A DNA stretch of 64,000 bases. Origin: Paulinella micropora. Lineage: Eukaryota > Cercozoa > Imbricatea > Euglyphida. This document shows, one piece after another, positions 34,933-47,280 of the stretch. Each line of letters opens with the position of its first letter. Position 1 is the first letter of the stretch. The position numbers and the translations under genes are program-made. The notes below the pieces were generated by a model. The model did not search any database. It saw only the letters and a list, made by a program, of their open reading frames with translations, and was not told where the DNA came from. The DNA is taken from the NCBI GenBank assembly GCA_009731375.1, contig BJOX01000059.1, positions 1,058,234 through 1,122,233 of the forward strand, in the 5' to 3' direction.

Positions 34933-35853
34933 GCTTTTGGTACCAGCTACTACTAACGGTATTCGCGAGTGCACAATATCATAGTGTCTGTGTGCAAGGT
35001 ATGTGTTTGATATGTATGATGTATAGCAACAACAAAAACAAAAACAACAAGAACAAAAAGTGTGAAAATAATAAGTAAAAATGAAAAGGAACACAATCTG
35101 AAACGAAGCGAATGTAAAAAACAGACAATACGAAGAACAAGGAAAAGATAGAAATGTGAATTTGCCTGCTGTGAAATGTTAACAGCGTTGGATCCATCAG
35201 AAAGTTGTTTCTCGCTTGTCACACAGCCCTCTGGCTTCGAAGTTGCCACAAGGACTGCTTCTTTGGGGTCCGCAAGGAAGGCATAACCTTCTACTAAGCC
35301 TTTGACCTATCATGAGGATTCAGTCTGGATGTGCGAGCAAGAAGGAAATGAGATGAGAAAGCTTCCGTGAGCATTGAAGTGGAGCTGCAGTGATGATAAT
35401 CATTGCATCATCGCGATATCGATCGAGACTGAGCATCAACAGAGACGGTGGCAAGTACAAATGCCTTCTTAGTTTTCACATTCAGACAGATCTGATCCTT
35501 GCCGTTCGTTCAAGCTGAGCCTTGCGAGTATGCTTGAATCGTCCATTCCGCTTCATCGTTTGTCGGAAAGACCTTTGACATTTGGTGTGGTCTCATATTT
35601 TGCTGTGAAAAATTTGATGGTCGGCTATACAGTCGGACTCGAGATAATTGTCAACAGATTTCACGGTAATTGATACCATTGTGCACGGGCGTGAACGGTA
35701 CGTGAACGGTGTGTGAACGGACCGTTAGAAACGACGCACCCAAACTCAAAATATGAAGCCTATTCTCACCCCCCCTGACGGTCACAGCTTCAAAACACAA
35801 TTAAGAACATTTTCTTCTAATTATGTTTTATACATAATATGTAGATACTGGTC
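34933..35853. other. Non-coding stretch; CGTGAACGG motif cluster at 35690-35735
   Basis: No supportable gene. Three spaced copies of GTGAACGG lie at about 35692-35725, upstream of the next spliced gene. A similar cluster lies upstream of the gene at 40766. Confidence 0.55.
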
Positions 35854-36560
35854 ATGAGGGAGGAAAGAAAGTACGCAAATTCGAGTGCGAACAAGCCTAA
35901 GGTAGGAGACGAGGTACCCGCACAGCCGGACGAGGTGCAGAAGTCAATTGACGATGTGTCTAAAACAACTGTTTTTCCACCCTTTTTTCAGGGGAAAACG
36001 AATACCGTAATGCATTCGTTTTCTTTGGTCTAATTCTTATGCATTTAGTGTTACAGGTGTTTGGGGTGAAGGATTTATCCTTCCACATCGATGATGATGA
36101 GCACAAGACACGCACTCCACACAGCGTGTTGGTCACCAACATGACGCGCCATGGCTGGGTAGGTGAATCATTGAATAAAATTTGTATTGTACTTAAAATT
36201 GTTTAAAATGTTGTTTGTTTACTAGTCTAAGCCGTTACAGCCGTTCACAGAGCCTGTGTCATGTCTGGTGTTCAAAGGAGCAAAACAAGTTTCTGCAGGT
36301 ACGTCTACGTTCGAGATATCATCACTAATAAATTGTTGCTGATAGGCTGGATCGTGGCGATCATCTGGTACCACGCAAATTGAACCGACAGCTTGGAATC
36401 TACATGAAATGCACCGACTTTGAAGTCCTCGTCGCTACAGACGACAATGACGACTCTTTGGGAATATCCTTGATGAGGGAAGATCTTCCATTGAAGCCCC
36501 TCCCTGCCGAATGGAAGCTTCTACCCAAGAAGGAGATTCTGTCCCATCTCATCGAGAAAG
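35854..36560 (+). CDS. Spliced gene of unknown function (four exons, incomplete)
   Basis: A likely start ATG at 35854 opens a charged segment (its 3' splice point is unclear, about 35960). Clean exons follow: 36057-36158, 36226-36298 and 36346-36560, with acceptors TTACAG, TACTAG and GATAG and donors GTAGGT, GTACGT and GTCAGT. Introns are 47-67 bp. Exon products include KDLSFHIDDDEHKTRTPHS and GIYMKCTDFEVLVATDDND. Joining exons 2 and 3 at these sites leaves the better frame of exon 3 one base off, so either a splice site is misplaced or the gene is frameshifted. It runs toward a gap at 36596. I do not recognise the family. Confidence 0.5.
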
Positions 36561-36595
36561 GTCAGTAAACCTAGTAGTAGTATTGGTAGTAGTAG

Positions 36596-37045
36596 NNNNN
36601 NNNNNNNNNNNNNNNNNNNNNNNNNNNNNNNNNNNNNNNNNNNNNNNNNNNNNNNNNNNNNNNNNNNNNNNNNNNNNNNNNNNNNNNNNNNNNNNNNNNN
36701 NNNNNNNNNNNNNNNNNNNNNNNNNNNNNNNNNNNNNNNNNNNNNNNNNNNNNNNNNNNNNNNNNNNNNNNNNNNNNNNNNNNNNNNNNNNNNNNNNNNN
36801 NNNNNNNNNNNNNNNNNNNNNNNNNNNNNNNNNNNNNNNNNNNNNNNNNNNNNNNNNNNNNNNNNNNNNNNNNNNNNNNNNNNNNNNNNNNNNNNNNNNN
36901 NNNNNNNNNNNNNNNNNNNNNNNNNNNNNNNNNNNNNNNNNNNNNNNNNNNNNNNNNNNNNNNNNNNNNNNNNNNNNNNNNNNNNNNNNNNNNNNNNNNN
37001 NNNNNNNNNNNNNNNNNNNNNNNNNNNNNNNNNNNNNNNNNNNNN
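36596..37045. other. Assembly gap (450 N) inside a TAG microsatellite
   Basis: N run flanked on both sides by TAG trinucleotides. Confidence 0.99.
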
Positions 37046-38290
<1,245 letters not shown>

Positions 38291-38660
38291 CTACTCCTAT
38301 TACTATACTGCTACTACTACTGCTACTACTGCTACTACTGCTACTGGTACTGCTGCTGCTACTACCGCTTCTACTAACACTACTGTATGTATGTATGTAT
38401 GCATGTGTGTTACAGTGTATGTATATTGTATGTATCATGGGTTCGAGTATGTCATTGTGTATGTATGTATAGTATGTGCATGTATGTATGTGTATGTATG
38501 TATGTATGTGTTTTATGTATGCGTATATGTATATTCTATGTGTGTATGATACAATATTATGACTGCATGCATGCATTCATAGTATGCATGTATGCATGTG
38601 TGTAATAATTGTATGTATGTGTTCTGTAGCAGAAGTAGCATTACTAGCAGCAGCAGCAAC

Positions 38661-38697
<37 letters not shown>

Positions 38698-38835
38698 CTA
38701 GTAGCTGCCACAACGGATAATATTAGGGGGGGGGGGGGACGGTTGCTACATTTTCAAAGTTTTTCTTGCTTATTTTCAAGTCATCTCCCTCTCTTTCTTG
38801 TGTTTTTTATGTTTTGTGTTTAAGTTTCTTCTTCT

Positions 38836-38870
<35 letters not shown>

Positions 38871-38948
38871 TTCTTCTCTTCTTCTTCTTCTTCCTCTCTC
38901 TCTCTCTTTCTCTATCTCAGTCTCTCTCTCTCTCTTTCTCTATCTCAG

Positions 38949-39047
<99 letters not shown>
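38291..39047. repeat. Mixed microsatellites: TGTA, TAG, CTT, CT, poly-T
   Basis: TGTA-rich 38380-38620, TAG tract 38660-38700, a 12-G run at 38727-38738, CTT/CT tracts 38822-38987, then about 55 T before the gap. Confidence 0.9.
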
Positions 39048-39479
39048 NNNNNNNNNNNNNNNNNNNNNNNNNNNNNNNNNNNNNNNNNNNNNNNNNNNNN
39101 NNNNNNNNNNNNNNNNNNNNNNNNNNNNNNNNNNNNNNNNNNNNNNNNNNNNNNNNNNNNNNNNNNNNNNNNNNNNNNNNNNNNNNNNNNNNNNNNNNNN
39201 NNNNNNNNNNNNNNNNNNNNNNNNNNNNNNNNNNNNNNNNNNNNNNNNNNNNNNNNNNNNNNNNNNNNNNNNNNNNNNNNNNNNNNNNNNNNNNNNNNNN
39301 NNNNNNNNNNNNNNNNNNNNNNNNNNNNNNNNNNNNNNNNNNNNNNNNNNNNNNNNNNNNNNNNNNNNNNNNNNNNNNNNNNNNNNNNNNNNNNNNNNNN
39401 NNNNNNNNNNNNNNNNNNNNNNNNNNNNNNNNNNNNNNNNNNNNNNNNNNNNNNNNNNNNNNNNNNNNNNNNNNNNNNN
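39048..39479. other. Assembly gap (432 N)
   Basis: N run directly after a poly-T tract and directly before coding-like sequence. Confidence 0.99.
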
Positions 39480-40059
39480 GAAAGCAAGGAACATAACGCC
39501 GACAAAGAAAAATTAGAAAAGACAAGGAAAAGGCTAGAATCAGATCATTCAGCATTGACGAAGAAGAGAAAGCTCTTACGAGAGGACGAAAGGCAATATA
39601 AAAAGCTTGAGGCAGATTTGTGGAAGGAACAGGACGCTCATGAACAGTACTTCCAAAAAAACATGAAACTTCAGGAAGTGGACAAAAAGTTGAAGGAAAA
39701 AGTGCAAGAGAGAGGAAAAAAAAATCAAAACCCTTGAAAAGTTGGTTAAGGATCTTCAAGGTGAAGTAAATCGACTGGCAAATGCATGCCTTGATCCAAT
39801 GCACCGCGCCTTCACCACCCCTGGCAGAAGCTCTCAGAATCGCGCAGAGTTTTCATTGCTGCGGATGCCGCACAGCCACTCTCAAGCTCCCCCCTATATG
39901 GGAAGTCTCACATTTGCGTCGCATATGGGAAGTCCCTCGACGTTTGCGCCGCAGCTCTCACCCCAGAGATCAGCATCGCCCTTACCCCAGACTTTCGGAT
40001 CAGGAATCCCGTGGCAAAATTACTTGAGTGACACGGAAGAATTTGGGCAGCTACTGTAA
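39480..40059 (+). pseudogene. C-terminal end of a coiled-coil protein, one frameshift
   Basis: The open frame emerging from the gap encodes about 85 residues of charged heptad-like sequence (KLEKTRKRLESDHSALTKKR). The frame ends just after a run of nine A (39716-39724). A second frame, one base away, continues the coiled coil (KTLEKLVKDLQGEVNRLA) and then a Ser/Pro-rich tail ending EEFGQLL and a stop at 40059. A one-base length error in the A run would join them, so this is either a sequencing error or a real frameshift. The N-terminus is lost in the gap. It could belong to the gene at 35854, but nothing shows this. Confidence 0.6.
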
Positions 40060-40690
40060 TTTTTTGTATATAATAATAACAGTACACGCGTGAATCAGCG
40101 GCAGTTTTGAGAATCAGCGGCGATTTTGTAAATATGTTTCTTTGTGATTACTACTGCCCATGGACATTAGGTTATTTGTATCCTCAAGTTGGCTTTCTTT
40201 TGTTTGTTTGTTAAAACCCTGCAGCTGAAATTCAATGCTTGACTTTATCATCAATCACCACCCCCTCTCACACGTGAAAATCACTAACGATATTTAACTA
40301 AAACCATTTTCTACAATTACCATGGAAAGCAAATCAGCAACCTTAGTGACAATTTTTTATGTTTTCTTCTTTTTTCCCCTTTTGATAAATAGTTAGCTAT
40401 ATTGTTATCAACTTATTTATATTACATTAATGTATTGATGTCGGTATTATCTGCCTGCAAGATTATTATTATTATAAAAACAAAATATAATTATCAAACG
40501 ACAGACGGACGCTTAAACCTCTAATCATGCTTATCAAGTTTTTCGACTTAGTTTTTTTTTCCCCCAACTTTAATATTCTATATCACTGATGAACTTATTG
40601 ATATTGCCAAGTAGTAATACTTGATTAAATGAATCATTTATTAGTTTAAGCTTAAATCTTATTATAAATATTAGACTATGAATAATCAAT
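40060..40690. other. AT-rich non-coding stretch
   Basis: Downstream region of the coiled-coil gene, with AATAATAA near the stop. Nothing else recognised. Confidence 0.6.
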
Positions 40691-40695
40691 TTCAC

Positions 40696-40765
40696 GATAC
40701 GTGAACGGCTCCGTGAACGCTAGACTAGCCGTGAACTTCACGTACACAAAACTGCCCCGTGAACG
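40696..40765 (+). promoter_or_regulatory. CGTGAAC motif cluster upstream of the spliced gene
   Basis: CGTGAACG-like words occur at 40698, 40713, 40730 and 40758, the last just before the ATG at 40766. A comparable cluster lies at 35690-35735. This may be promoter binding sites or the subterminal repeats of a transposon. Confidence 0.4.
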
Positions 40766-43271
40766 ATGACAGAGCTTAGAGCTAATCGTCCCGAGATCAA
40801 AGCGTCCGACATGCCCCTGTACCAGACCATGGGTCTGGTAATCCAGGCGAAGTATGGACGCCCAAGGAGGTACCCGGAGAGAAAGTATAAGATGGTCAAG
40901 AGGAAGCCAGCGGAGCCGAAAGAGCAGAGGCCCGCCGCGTTCGTGCGTACCCTCGGCATGACTTACCCCGAGCTGGAAAGGACGGTCCGGTCCGAGTGCT
41001 GCGAGCAAGTATGGAGGTGCTGGTCTTGGGTGGATGTGAGGGACGTGATGCAGGCCCGCGCAAAGACCTGCGCCATGTCCCTCAAAGGAAGTTTCGACGT
41101 GGGTGAAGGGGCAACTGATCATTTACAAACCAAAACGGTACGATCCAGTACATGTTCCAGACTGCGAAGGTGTGCAAGAGGATGTGGATGCGCATCTACG
41201 GGATCGGCAAAAAGATCATGAAGACAGCGCACAAGCTCCTTCGCAACGACACCGACGTGTATTTAAAGCACAGGGGACAAAGGGCTGTCGCTACCACGGA
41301 CGACGTGGTGGCAGTCATCCTCTGCGAGAAGTTTGCGAAGGAGGCGGAGATTTGTTCAGATGGAAAGTGGAAGATGCAGGACATGGCGGACAAGGAGGAG
41401 GTACAGCAGTACGTGAAGGAAAAGTGGCAGGAGATGTGTCGGCTCCATGGTATGCAATTATGCATGATATTGTGTGTATGACATGATATGTATGTATGTG
41501 TAGGTGAGTGGCTCGATCCGGCAAAGCCACCGCATGCAAAGACCATCCGCCGCGTGTGGCGCCTGCATTATTCCAACGTCATCCACATTCTAGGTACTAG
41601 CTCATGCTTGTTTGCTTTGTCTTACGCCTGTTTGTTTTGCCTTGCAGATGGAGACTACGCGAAGGACGCAATCTGCACGCAGCTTGCCGCCGAGCACGCG
41701 CGTGGTTTCAAGTCAGACGAGGAGGCGAAGGACTGGCAGCGACGCAGCAAGCTGCACCATAAGGTCTCTGTCTTTCAAACGATGTTCAGACTAATGCGCG
41801 CTCTCTCTCTTTCTGACTCTTCTATAGGTGCACACCACATGCAGAGTGGAGGCGATGAAGAGAATCACCGGCGCGCCGTCAGACAGTTCCACTGTGGTAG
41901 TGTCCACGGACATGAAGCCTCCCGTGTATGTTCCCTCCTGCCGACGCGCCTCTACCGACTTTCGTGGGAAGTACGTGGTGAAGCTCTGTGTTGGTCTGTT
42001 TTCGTCTCACACGACCCAGAAACATTACGTGTTTTGCTATATTGGCAACATCAAGCACGGAGTGAACAGTAACCTCACGTTGATGTACCACATGCTCCGT
42101 CACCATTTGTGGAACCCAGCGACCATGCGCGCATGGAAGCTGGTCGTCCATTGGGACGGAGCATCTGACAACGTCGGTTGGCCGATGCTTGCCCTTCTGT
42201 GCCACGTCGTGGACAAGAATTTGTACTACCAGGTGGAGACGCACCGGCAGCCAACGCATCATGGCCGTTTCTACGACGACCAGAAGTTTCAGGTCATCAT
42301 GACGGGTTGGAACTCCACGTTTCTGACCACAAACCTGGCCATGGCTTTCTTTAAGCTCCTTCTGGCGTTCAAAAACAATCAGGAGCAGTATGTCTTGGTG
42401 GTCATCCACAAGAGCTACGACTGGGTTGAGTACTTTCAGTCTTGCATGAACAAGAATATTAAGTACTATTCAAAGCCCCTGTCTTGGCGCATTACCAGGA
42501 ACGAGGAGCTGGCATGGGTCTTCCTACCGCTGAGAACAAGGACTGGGGCGAGGCGGCGCAGACTTGGATTCGAACGAAGGCTTCTCCCCAGGGGCAGCCC
42601 ATTCATCTGGTGGTCGCCCGCCCGGGTACGTCCCACACATCTCAACATGCCCCTGACGCAGCCGAATGCCCTCCCCAATGAAGTTTGGGCTACCCCCAAG
42701 CTGAAGCGAGATCTGGGGACTTGCCAAGCAGTACTGCAGCGAAGACGATGTCAAGTGGTGTCTGGAACTACTGAAAGGCGGAAACCTCACCCGCGTCGTC
42801 TATGACGGAGCTTACGGAGATGGGGGGGGAGGGGGGGAACCCGGCCGTCCTGCCCACATGTCCTGCGTCGATGGTAAGGGCAAGGAATGGCAGGTGCGCT
42901 TCCGCATCCTTGAGGAACTCCCTCCAGATCCTTGGGCCAGTCCACCCGACAGGCAGGCCAAGATGAAGGAGCTTACCTCCCTGACTTCAGAGGAGCTCCG
43001 GGTCCTGCCGCGGACGTACTTCGACAATGACGCCCGCCCGCCCGTTCACCCACACTGGCATGGAGCCAGAGAGCTCACGGAAGCCGAGCAGCTGGAGGAG
43101 AGACTCGCCTTCGATTGTGTTGGGATTGAGGCGTGGAGGAAGGTGGCTCTTCTTCTTCCTGTGGCAACCGACGAGAAAGATTTCGCTAGCAAGCAGATTC
43201 TCGTGGGGGAGTTGGTCGAGTGGCTTCGCCATCATGAGGTGAACCCCCCCCCCCCCCCCCCCCCCCCCCCC
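40766..43271 (+). pseudogene. Spliced DUF7869-like gene, partly frameshifted
   Basis: Start ATG at 40766. After a frame change near 41130 it continues with VCKRMWMRIYGIGKKIMK. Three clean introns follow: 41450-41503, 41594-41647 and 41764-41827 (54, 54 and 64 bp), each keeping the frame. The exon from 41828 encodes the core, with VVHWDGASDNVGWPML and THHGRFYDDQKF about 30 residues on. This resembles the DN...GHTHEDID..F pattern of DUF7869-type proteins, an RNase H-like, probably transposon-derived family; that assignment is from memory of the pattern. After about 42520 the protein-like sequence changes frame at least twice (ENKDWGEAAQTWIRTK; then DDVKWCLELLKGGNLTRVV), and an open frame 42858-43271 ends in a C run and gap. 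Confidence 0.6.
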
Positions 43272-43281
43272 NNNNNNNNNN

Positions 43282-43818
43282 GTCAATGACAGCAAGACCA
43301 AGAAGCGCTTAAAGAAGCCAGAGCTTCTGCGCTTAACGTGGCAGCACTACCAGGTTTGAGCATGTGGCTTGGAGGAGTACGACGACGGCCCGGCGGCCCA
43401 GGCCCAGGCCCAGGTACGAATGTATGTATGTTGTACGTATGTATGCATATACGTACAGGTGGAGGAACAGCAGGGCGCCGTTCGCGGGCGCGCAGCGCGT
43501 GGAGCGCGCGGACGTGGAGCGCGCGGGCGTGGAGCGCGTGGAGCGCGCGGGCGTGGAGCGCCTGCACGTAGGGCACGAGGTGCACGTGGCGGGGGACGCC
43601 AGCGTCGGCGGCCAGCGACCATTATTTCAGACGAGGAGGACGACGGCGCGGAGGAGGAAGAACAGCCGCCTTGCAAACGTGTCAAAGTTGGCGAAAACGG
43701 TATGTGGGCATGCCCCACCTGCCAGTACGGCCTAAACGCTGACGACATGGAGTTTTGCGATCTCTGTGAGTACCCTCGCGATGGCTACGGATCCTCCTCG
43801 GAGGAGGACGAATTGTGA
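43282..43818 (+). CDS. Acidic protein end with RanBP2-type zinc finger
   Basis: After the 10-N gap the frame reads KKRLKKPELLRLTWQHYQV, then an in-frame TGA (about 43357), then continues EEYDDGP. An intron at 43414-43458 (45 bp) joins to an Arg/Gly/Ala-rich region made by a 10-15 bp GTGGAGCGCG minisatellite (43498-43565). The C-terminus has W-x-C-x2-C-x10-C-x2-C (WACPTC ... CDLC), the pattern of RanBP2-type fingers that bind ubiquitin or RNA, and ends in an acidic Ser/Glu tail. It is probably the 3' end of the gene starting at 40766, split by the gap. Confidence 0.5.
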
Positions 43819-43949
43819 GGACCGCGCAAATCCGGACGTGGAGCGCGTGGTGCACATTGCGGGGTTGTTGCTCTGCGTTGGGGCACGAGCCAATTATTCG
43901 GACAACGACGAACAGCAACAGCCCCCCCCCCCCCCCCCCCCCCCCCCCC

Positions 43950-44646
43950 NNNNNNNNNNNNNNNNNNNNNNNNNNNNNNNNNNNNNNNNNNNNNNNNNNN
44001 NNNNNNNNNNNNNNNNNNNNNNNNNNNNNNNNNNNNNNNNNNNNNNNNNNNNNNNNNNNNNNNNNNNNNNNNNNNNNNNNNNNNNNNNNNNNNNNNNNNN
44101 NNNNNNNNNNNNNNNNNNNNNNNNNNNNNNNNNNNNNNNNNNNNNNNNNNNNNNNNNNNNNNNNNNNNNNNNNNNNNNNNNNNNNNNNNNNNNNNNNNNN
44201 NNNNNNNNNNNNNNNNNNNNNNNNNNNNNNNNNNNNNNNNNNNNNNNNNNNNNNNNNNNNNNNNNNNNNNNNNNNNNNNNNNNNNNNNNNNNNNNNNNNN
44301 NNNNNNNNNNNNNNNNNNNNNNNNNNNNNNNNNNNNNNNNNNNNNNNNNNNNNNNNNNNNNNNNNNNNNNNNNNNNNNNNNNNNNNNNNNNNNNNNNNNN
44401 NNNNNNNNNNNNNNNNNNNNNNNNNNNNNNNNNNNNNNNNNNNNNNNNNNNNNNNNNNNNNNNNNNNNNNNNNNNNNNNNNNNNNNNNNNNNNNNNNNNN
44501 NNNNNNNNNNNNNNNNNNNNNNNNNNNNNNNNNNNNNNNNNNNNNNNNNNNNNNNNNNNNNNNNNNNNNNNNNNNNNNNNNNNNNNNNNNNNNNNNNNNN
44601 NNNNNNNNNNNNNNNNNNNNNNNNNNNNNNNNNNNNNNNNNNNNNN
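43950..44646. other. Assembly gap (697 N) between a C run and a G run
   Basis: 28 C precede and about 35 G follow the gap. The same C-run-then-N pattern is seen at 43243-43281 and 45887-46003. Confidence 0.99.
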
Positions 44647-44682
<36 letters not shown>

Positions 44683-44816
44683 AGGGTGAAGTTTTGCGAT
44701 AAGTCATGATTGGTTGTGTTAAAAGCTTATGCTTTTCGTTTTGAATCGCTTGCTTTGTCACACTAGACTATTTCCGCACGTATCTAGCTCTATTAAATTT
44801 TGATCCTTGTAATTTT

Positions 44817-45033
44817 CAGTGAAAATCAGCCTTTCTGGCCGGCAACTGGTTTGAGCCTAAGTCAAAGTCAGACAGTCAAATAAGTAAATAAAAACTTGTT
44901 TTTTAATGTTTTTAAATGATTTACTAGCTGGAGAATGATCTCTGCTATCGTCCGGCATCTTTCGAAAAAGTCACTTCGAACCTTAAAAATTTGGTAATAA
45001 AGGGGCTAGCCCCCTTTGTCCGATTCCATTGTT
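44817..45033 (-). repeat. 217-bp dispersed repeat, copy 2 (inverted)
   Basis: Reverse-complement match to 15558-15774. Its AACAATGG end meets a GATA tract (45041-45180), as in copy 1. Confidence 0.88.
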
Positions 45034-45040
45034 ATAGCTA

Positions 45041-45058
45041 GATAGATAGCTAGCTAGC

Positions 45059-45109
<51 letters not shown>

Positions 45110-45182
45110 GATAGATAGGATAGGATAGGATAGATAAGAGAGGTAGATAAGATAGATGAGATAGATGAGATAGATGAGATTA
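45041..45182. repeat. (GATA)n with GATAG variants
   Basis: Imperfect GATA/GGATA tract of about 140 bp following the 217-bp repeat. Confidence 0.93.
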
Positions 45183-45189
45183 GATAGAG

Positions 45190-45707
45190 TTGTTTCCTGC
45201 AGCCCCCACACGCCAACAGTACTCCCAACTCATAGCCTATCCCACCACGCGTGCATACAACGTCTCGCTGACCTTGGTAAGGAACAAGGCCACCACTCCA
45301 AGCCGCAGGAACCAGCTGGAACATCTTCATGCCCCGTCGCTCGAGTGTCAGACACTGCTCCTGCCCATCCTCGCGCTGCCCAGTTAGTCCAAACCTCCGG
45401 TTTCTTCGCTCTTCTGCACACCACAAGCCAACACACATCCACTGCCATCCCCTCCACCCCTTCTCACCCCGTCCTCGCCCCAACAACCCACCCCAATCCA
45501 CCCTCCACCCACCCACAACCCAGCTTTCCTGAACCCAACTTTCCACACCCACCTTTTCCAACCCAACTTTCCACACCCACAGATACCTCTCTTGACTCTC
45601 CGCTCCGATCCGCTCTTTCCCGCCACTTCCAGCCAACTCCAAAAATTTCTCCCCTCAAAATCAAAAAACCCAGAGCAGTTCTACAGACTCTCTTGCCAGC
45701 CAATTTA
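45190..45707 (+). CDS. Pro/Ser/Thr-rich open frame interrupted by an MITE
   Basis: A frame open through 45190-45713 encodes a low-complexity Pro/Thr/Ser-rich segment and then a more ordinary stretch (FQPTPKISPLKIKKPRAVLQ). Its stop lies inside the terminal repeat of the MITE at 45708. Beyond the MITE (46039-46092) the same frame, after conceptual removal of the insert and one TA, stays open (GEKALTWFHRKKEIL) to a GTAAG. This suggests the MITE landed in a coding exon. Function unknown; the GEKALTWF-like words recall retrotransposon Gag, but weakly. Confidence 0.4.
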
Positions 45708-45886
45708 CAGTAAGGTTCCGTGAAAAGTCGCAGGGGGGGGGGGGGGGGACTTAATTTTGACTAGACTCAAAAAATCAGGTTTTTAGTCGCACCCTAACCT
45801 ACCGGATTTTGCGGCAGGTGGTGAAAAAACTGGCGAGGGGTGCGACTTAGTTTTAACTAGACTCACCAAAAAGTGAGGTAAGTCAC

Positions 45887-45929
<43 letters not shown>

Positions 45930-46036
45930 NNNNNNNNNNNNNNNNNNNNNNNNNNNNNNNNNNNNNNNNNNNNNNNNNNNCCCCCCCCCCCCCCCCCCCC
46001 CCCACCCCCGCTGCGCCTTTTCACGGAACCTTACTG
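45708..46036. mobile_element. MITE with TA target duplication (Tc1/mariner type)
   Basis: Terminal inverted repeats of about 25 bp, starting CAGTAAGGTTCCGTGAAAAG at 45708 with the complementary end at 46036, are flanked by TA (45706-45707 and 46037-46038). TA duplications and CAGT ends are typical of Tc1/mariner elements. It is about 330 bp as assembled, with a 51-N gap (45930-45980) inside C runs, and contains no transposase. An internal direct repeat (GACTTARTTTTRACTAGACTCA, 45749 and 45845) is present. Confidence 0.88.
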
Positions 46037-46038
46037 TA

Positions 46039-47143
46039 GCGGGCGAGAAAGCCTTGACTTGGTTTCACCGCAAAAAAGAAATTTTGCAACGGTAAGCCCT
46101 CCTACCACAGCAAGACCTCCTACGACAACACCTCCGGCTACGACAGCTCCCACATGTAGTCAATGTTCTTCGCTTGTAAACCTCTATCCCGGTGACTGCG
46201 GGGCAGATTTCCGAGAACGCTGTGGTGAAGGCCTTGTTCAGACAGTCTGAAAACAGTATTGTTGCAAGATAGCAAATAATTGCCCTCCTTAAAGTGTTTC
46301 ATAGGTCGCGGTGACGACGCTATTAAGAAAATCTGCTTACAGTATTGTTGCAAGATGACGATCATCTACTTTTGTTTTGCCCTTAAAAACAAAAGTAGAT
46401 GATAATCAAGTGAAAACAATATGATGTACCCCTTCAACTGTTTAAAAGCTGCCGACAGACTCGTAAGCCTATATGCCACGCCTCACCGCATTTCTAGGTT
46501 CACTACGACTTGTTAGCAAAAAGTTTGCGCGTACAAATGTAGTCACTTACTGATGACGTATCTTGTGAAGTGAGAAATTTTTTATCGTGAGCAAAACAGA
46601 CAAAATCTTCGCAAAAGAAGCTGACACAAATTTAAATGCATTCAACAAAGTAGGACTTAATAAAACGAATAGAATGTTAAGAACTCCACTGTTTCGATGC
46701 ATTGATCACTAGTATTGGTCATGCATAGTATCCACTTAAAGTCTTGTGTCAGGCGAGCGATGTGATAATACAAATCGTGTACTATGCTTTTTGTTGCAGT
46801 ACGTAATTAATAAATTTACCAACGTTAAGAACGCATTAAAAAAAAGCTGCTATCTCCTTCGGGACCGTCGCTTTCACCAATAAAGAAATTTTAAAAAAAA
46901 GTTGTAGCTATCCTGGAGCAGAGCTTTTTAGTTTAGTTAGTCGTTTCTGGTCTGTCAAGAATTCCTAAGTCTGGCGCGCCGTAATAAATTTATTAATAGT
47001 TCAGAAAGATGTGATTTTATTAGTTTGGACCCCTTGCAGCTTCAAGTTATGAACACTTATCTTTTTTTTAAATTAATTTTTAAGCAAAACTTATATACAA
47101 TATATTCATCGAGCACTTCAACACTATTTAACTGAGAGAGACT
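46039..47143. other. Non-coding stretch with a perfect 18-bp hairpin
   Basis: 46361-46378 pairs perfectly with 46386-46403 across the 7-base loop GCCCTTA. The phrase ACAGTATTGTTGCAAGAT occurs twice (46251, 46340). No other feature supported. Confidence 0.65.
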
Positions 47144-47280
47144 CGTTTGAATTCATTTCTGAACGGAATCGAAAACTAGTTAGTGAAGTCGAAACGTCGT
47201 GCAGAGGAGAATCTAATGAACCGGTCAAAAAGAGTGACTTTTCAACGGTAAAGGTTTTGGCCGGTCGTTAAGGTGCTCAG
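47144..47280 (+). repeat. 137-bp dispersed repeat, copy 2
   Basis: Same orientation as 11831-11967 and nearly identical to it. Confidence 0.9.
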
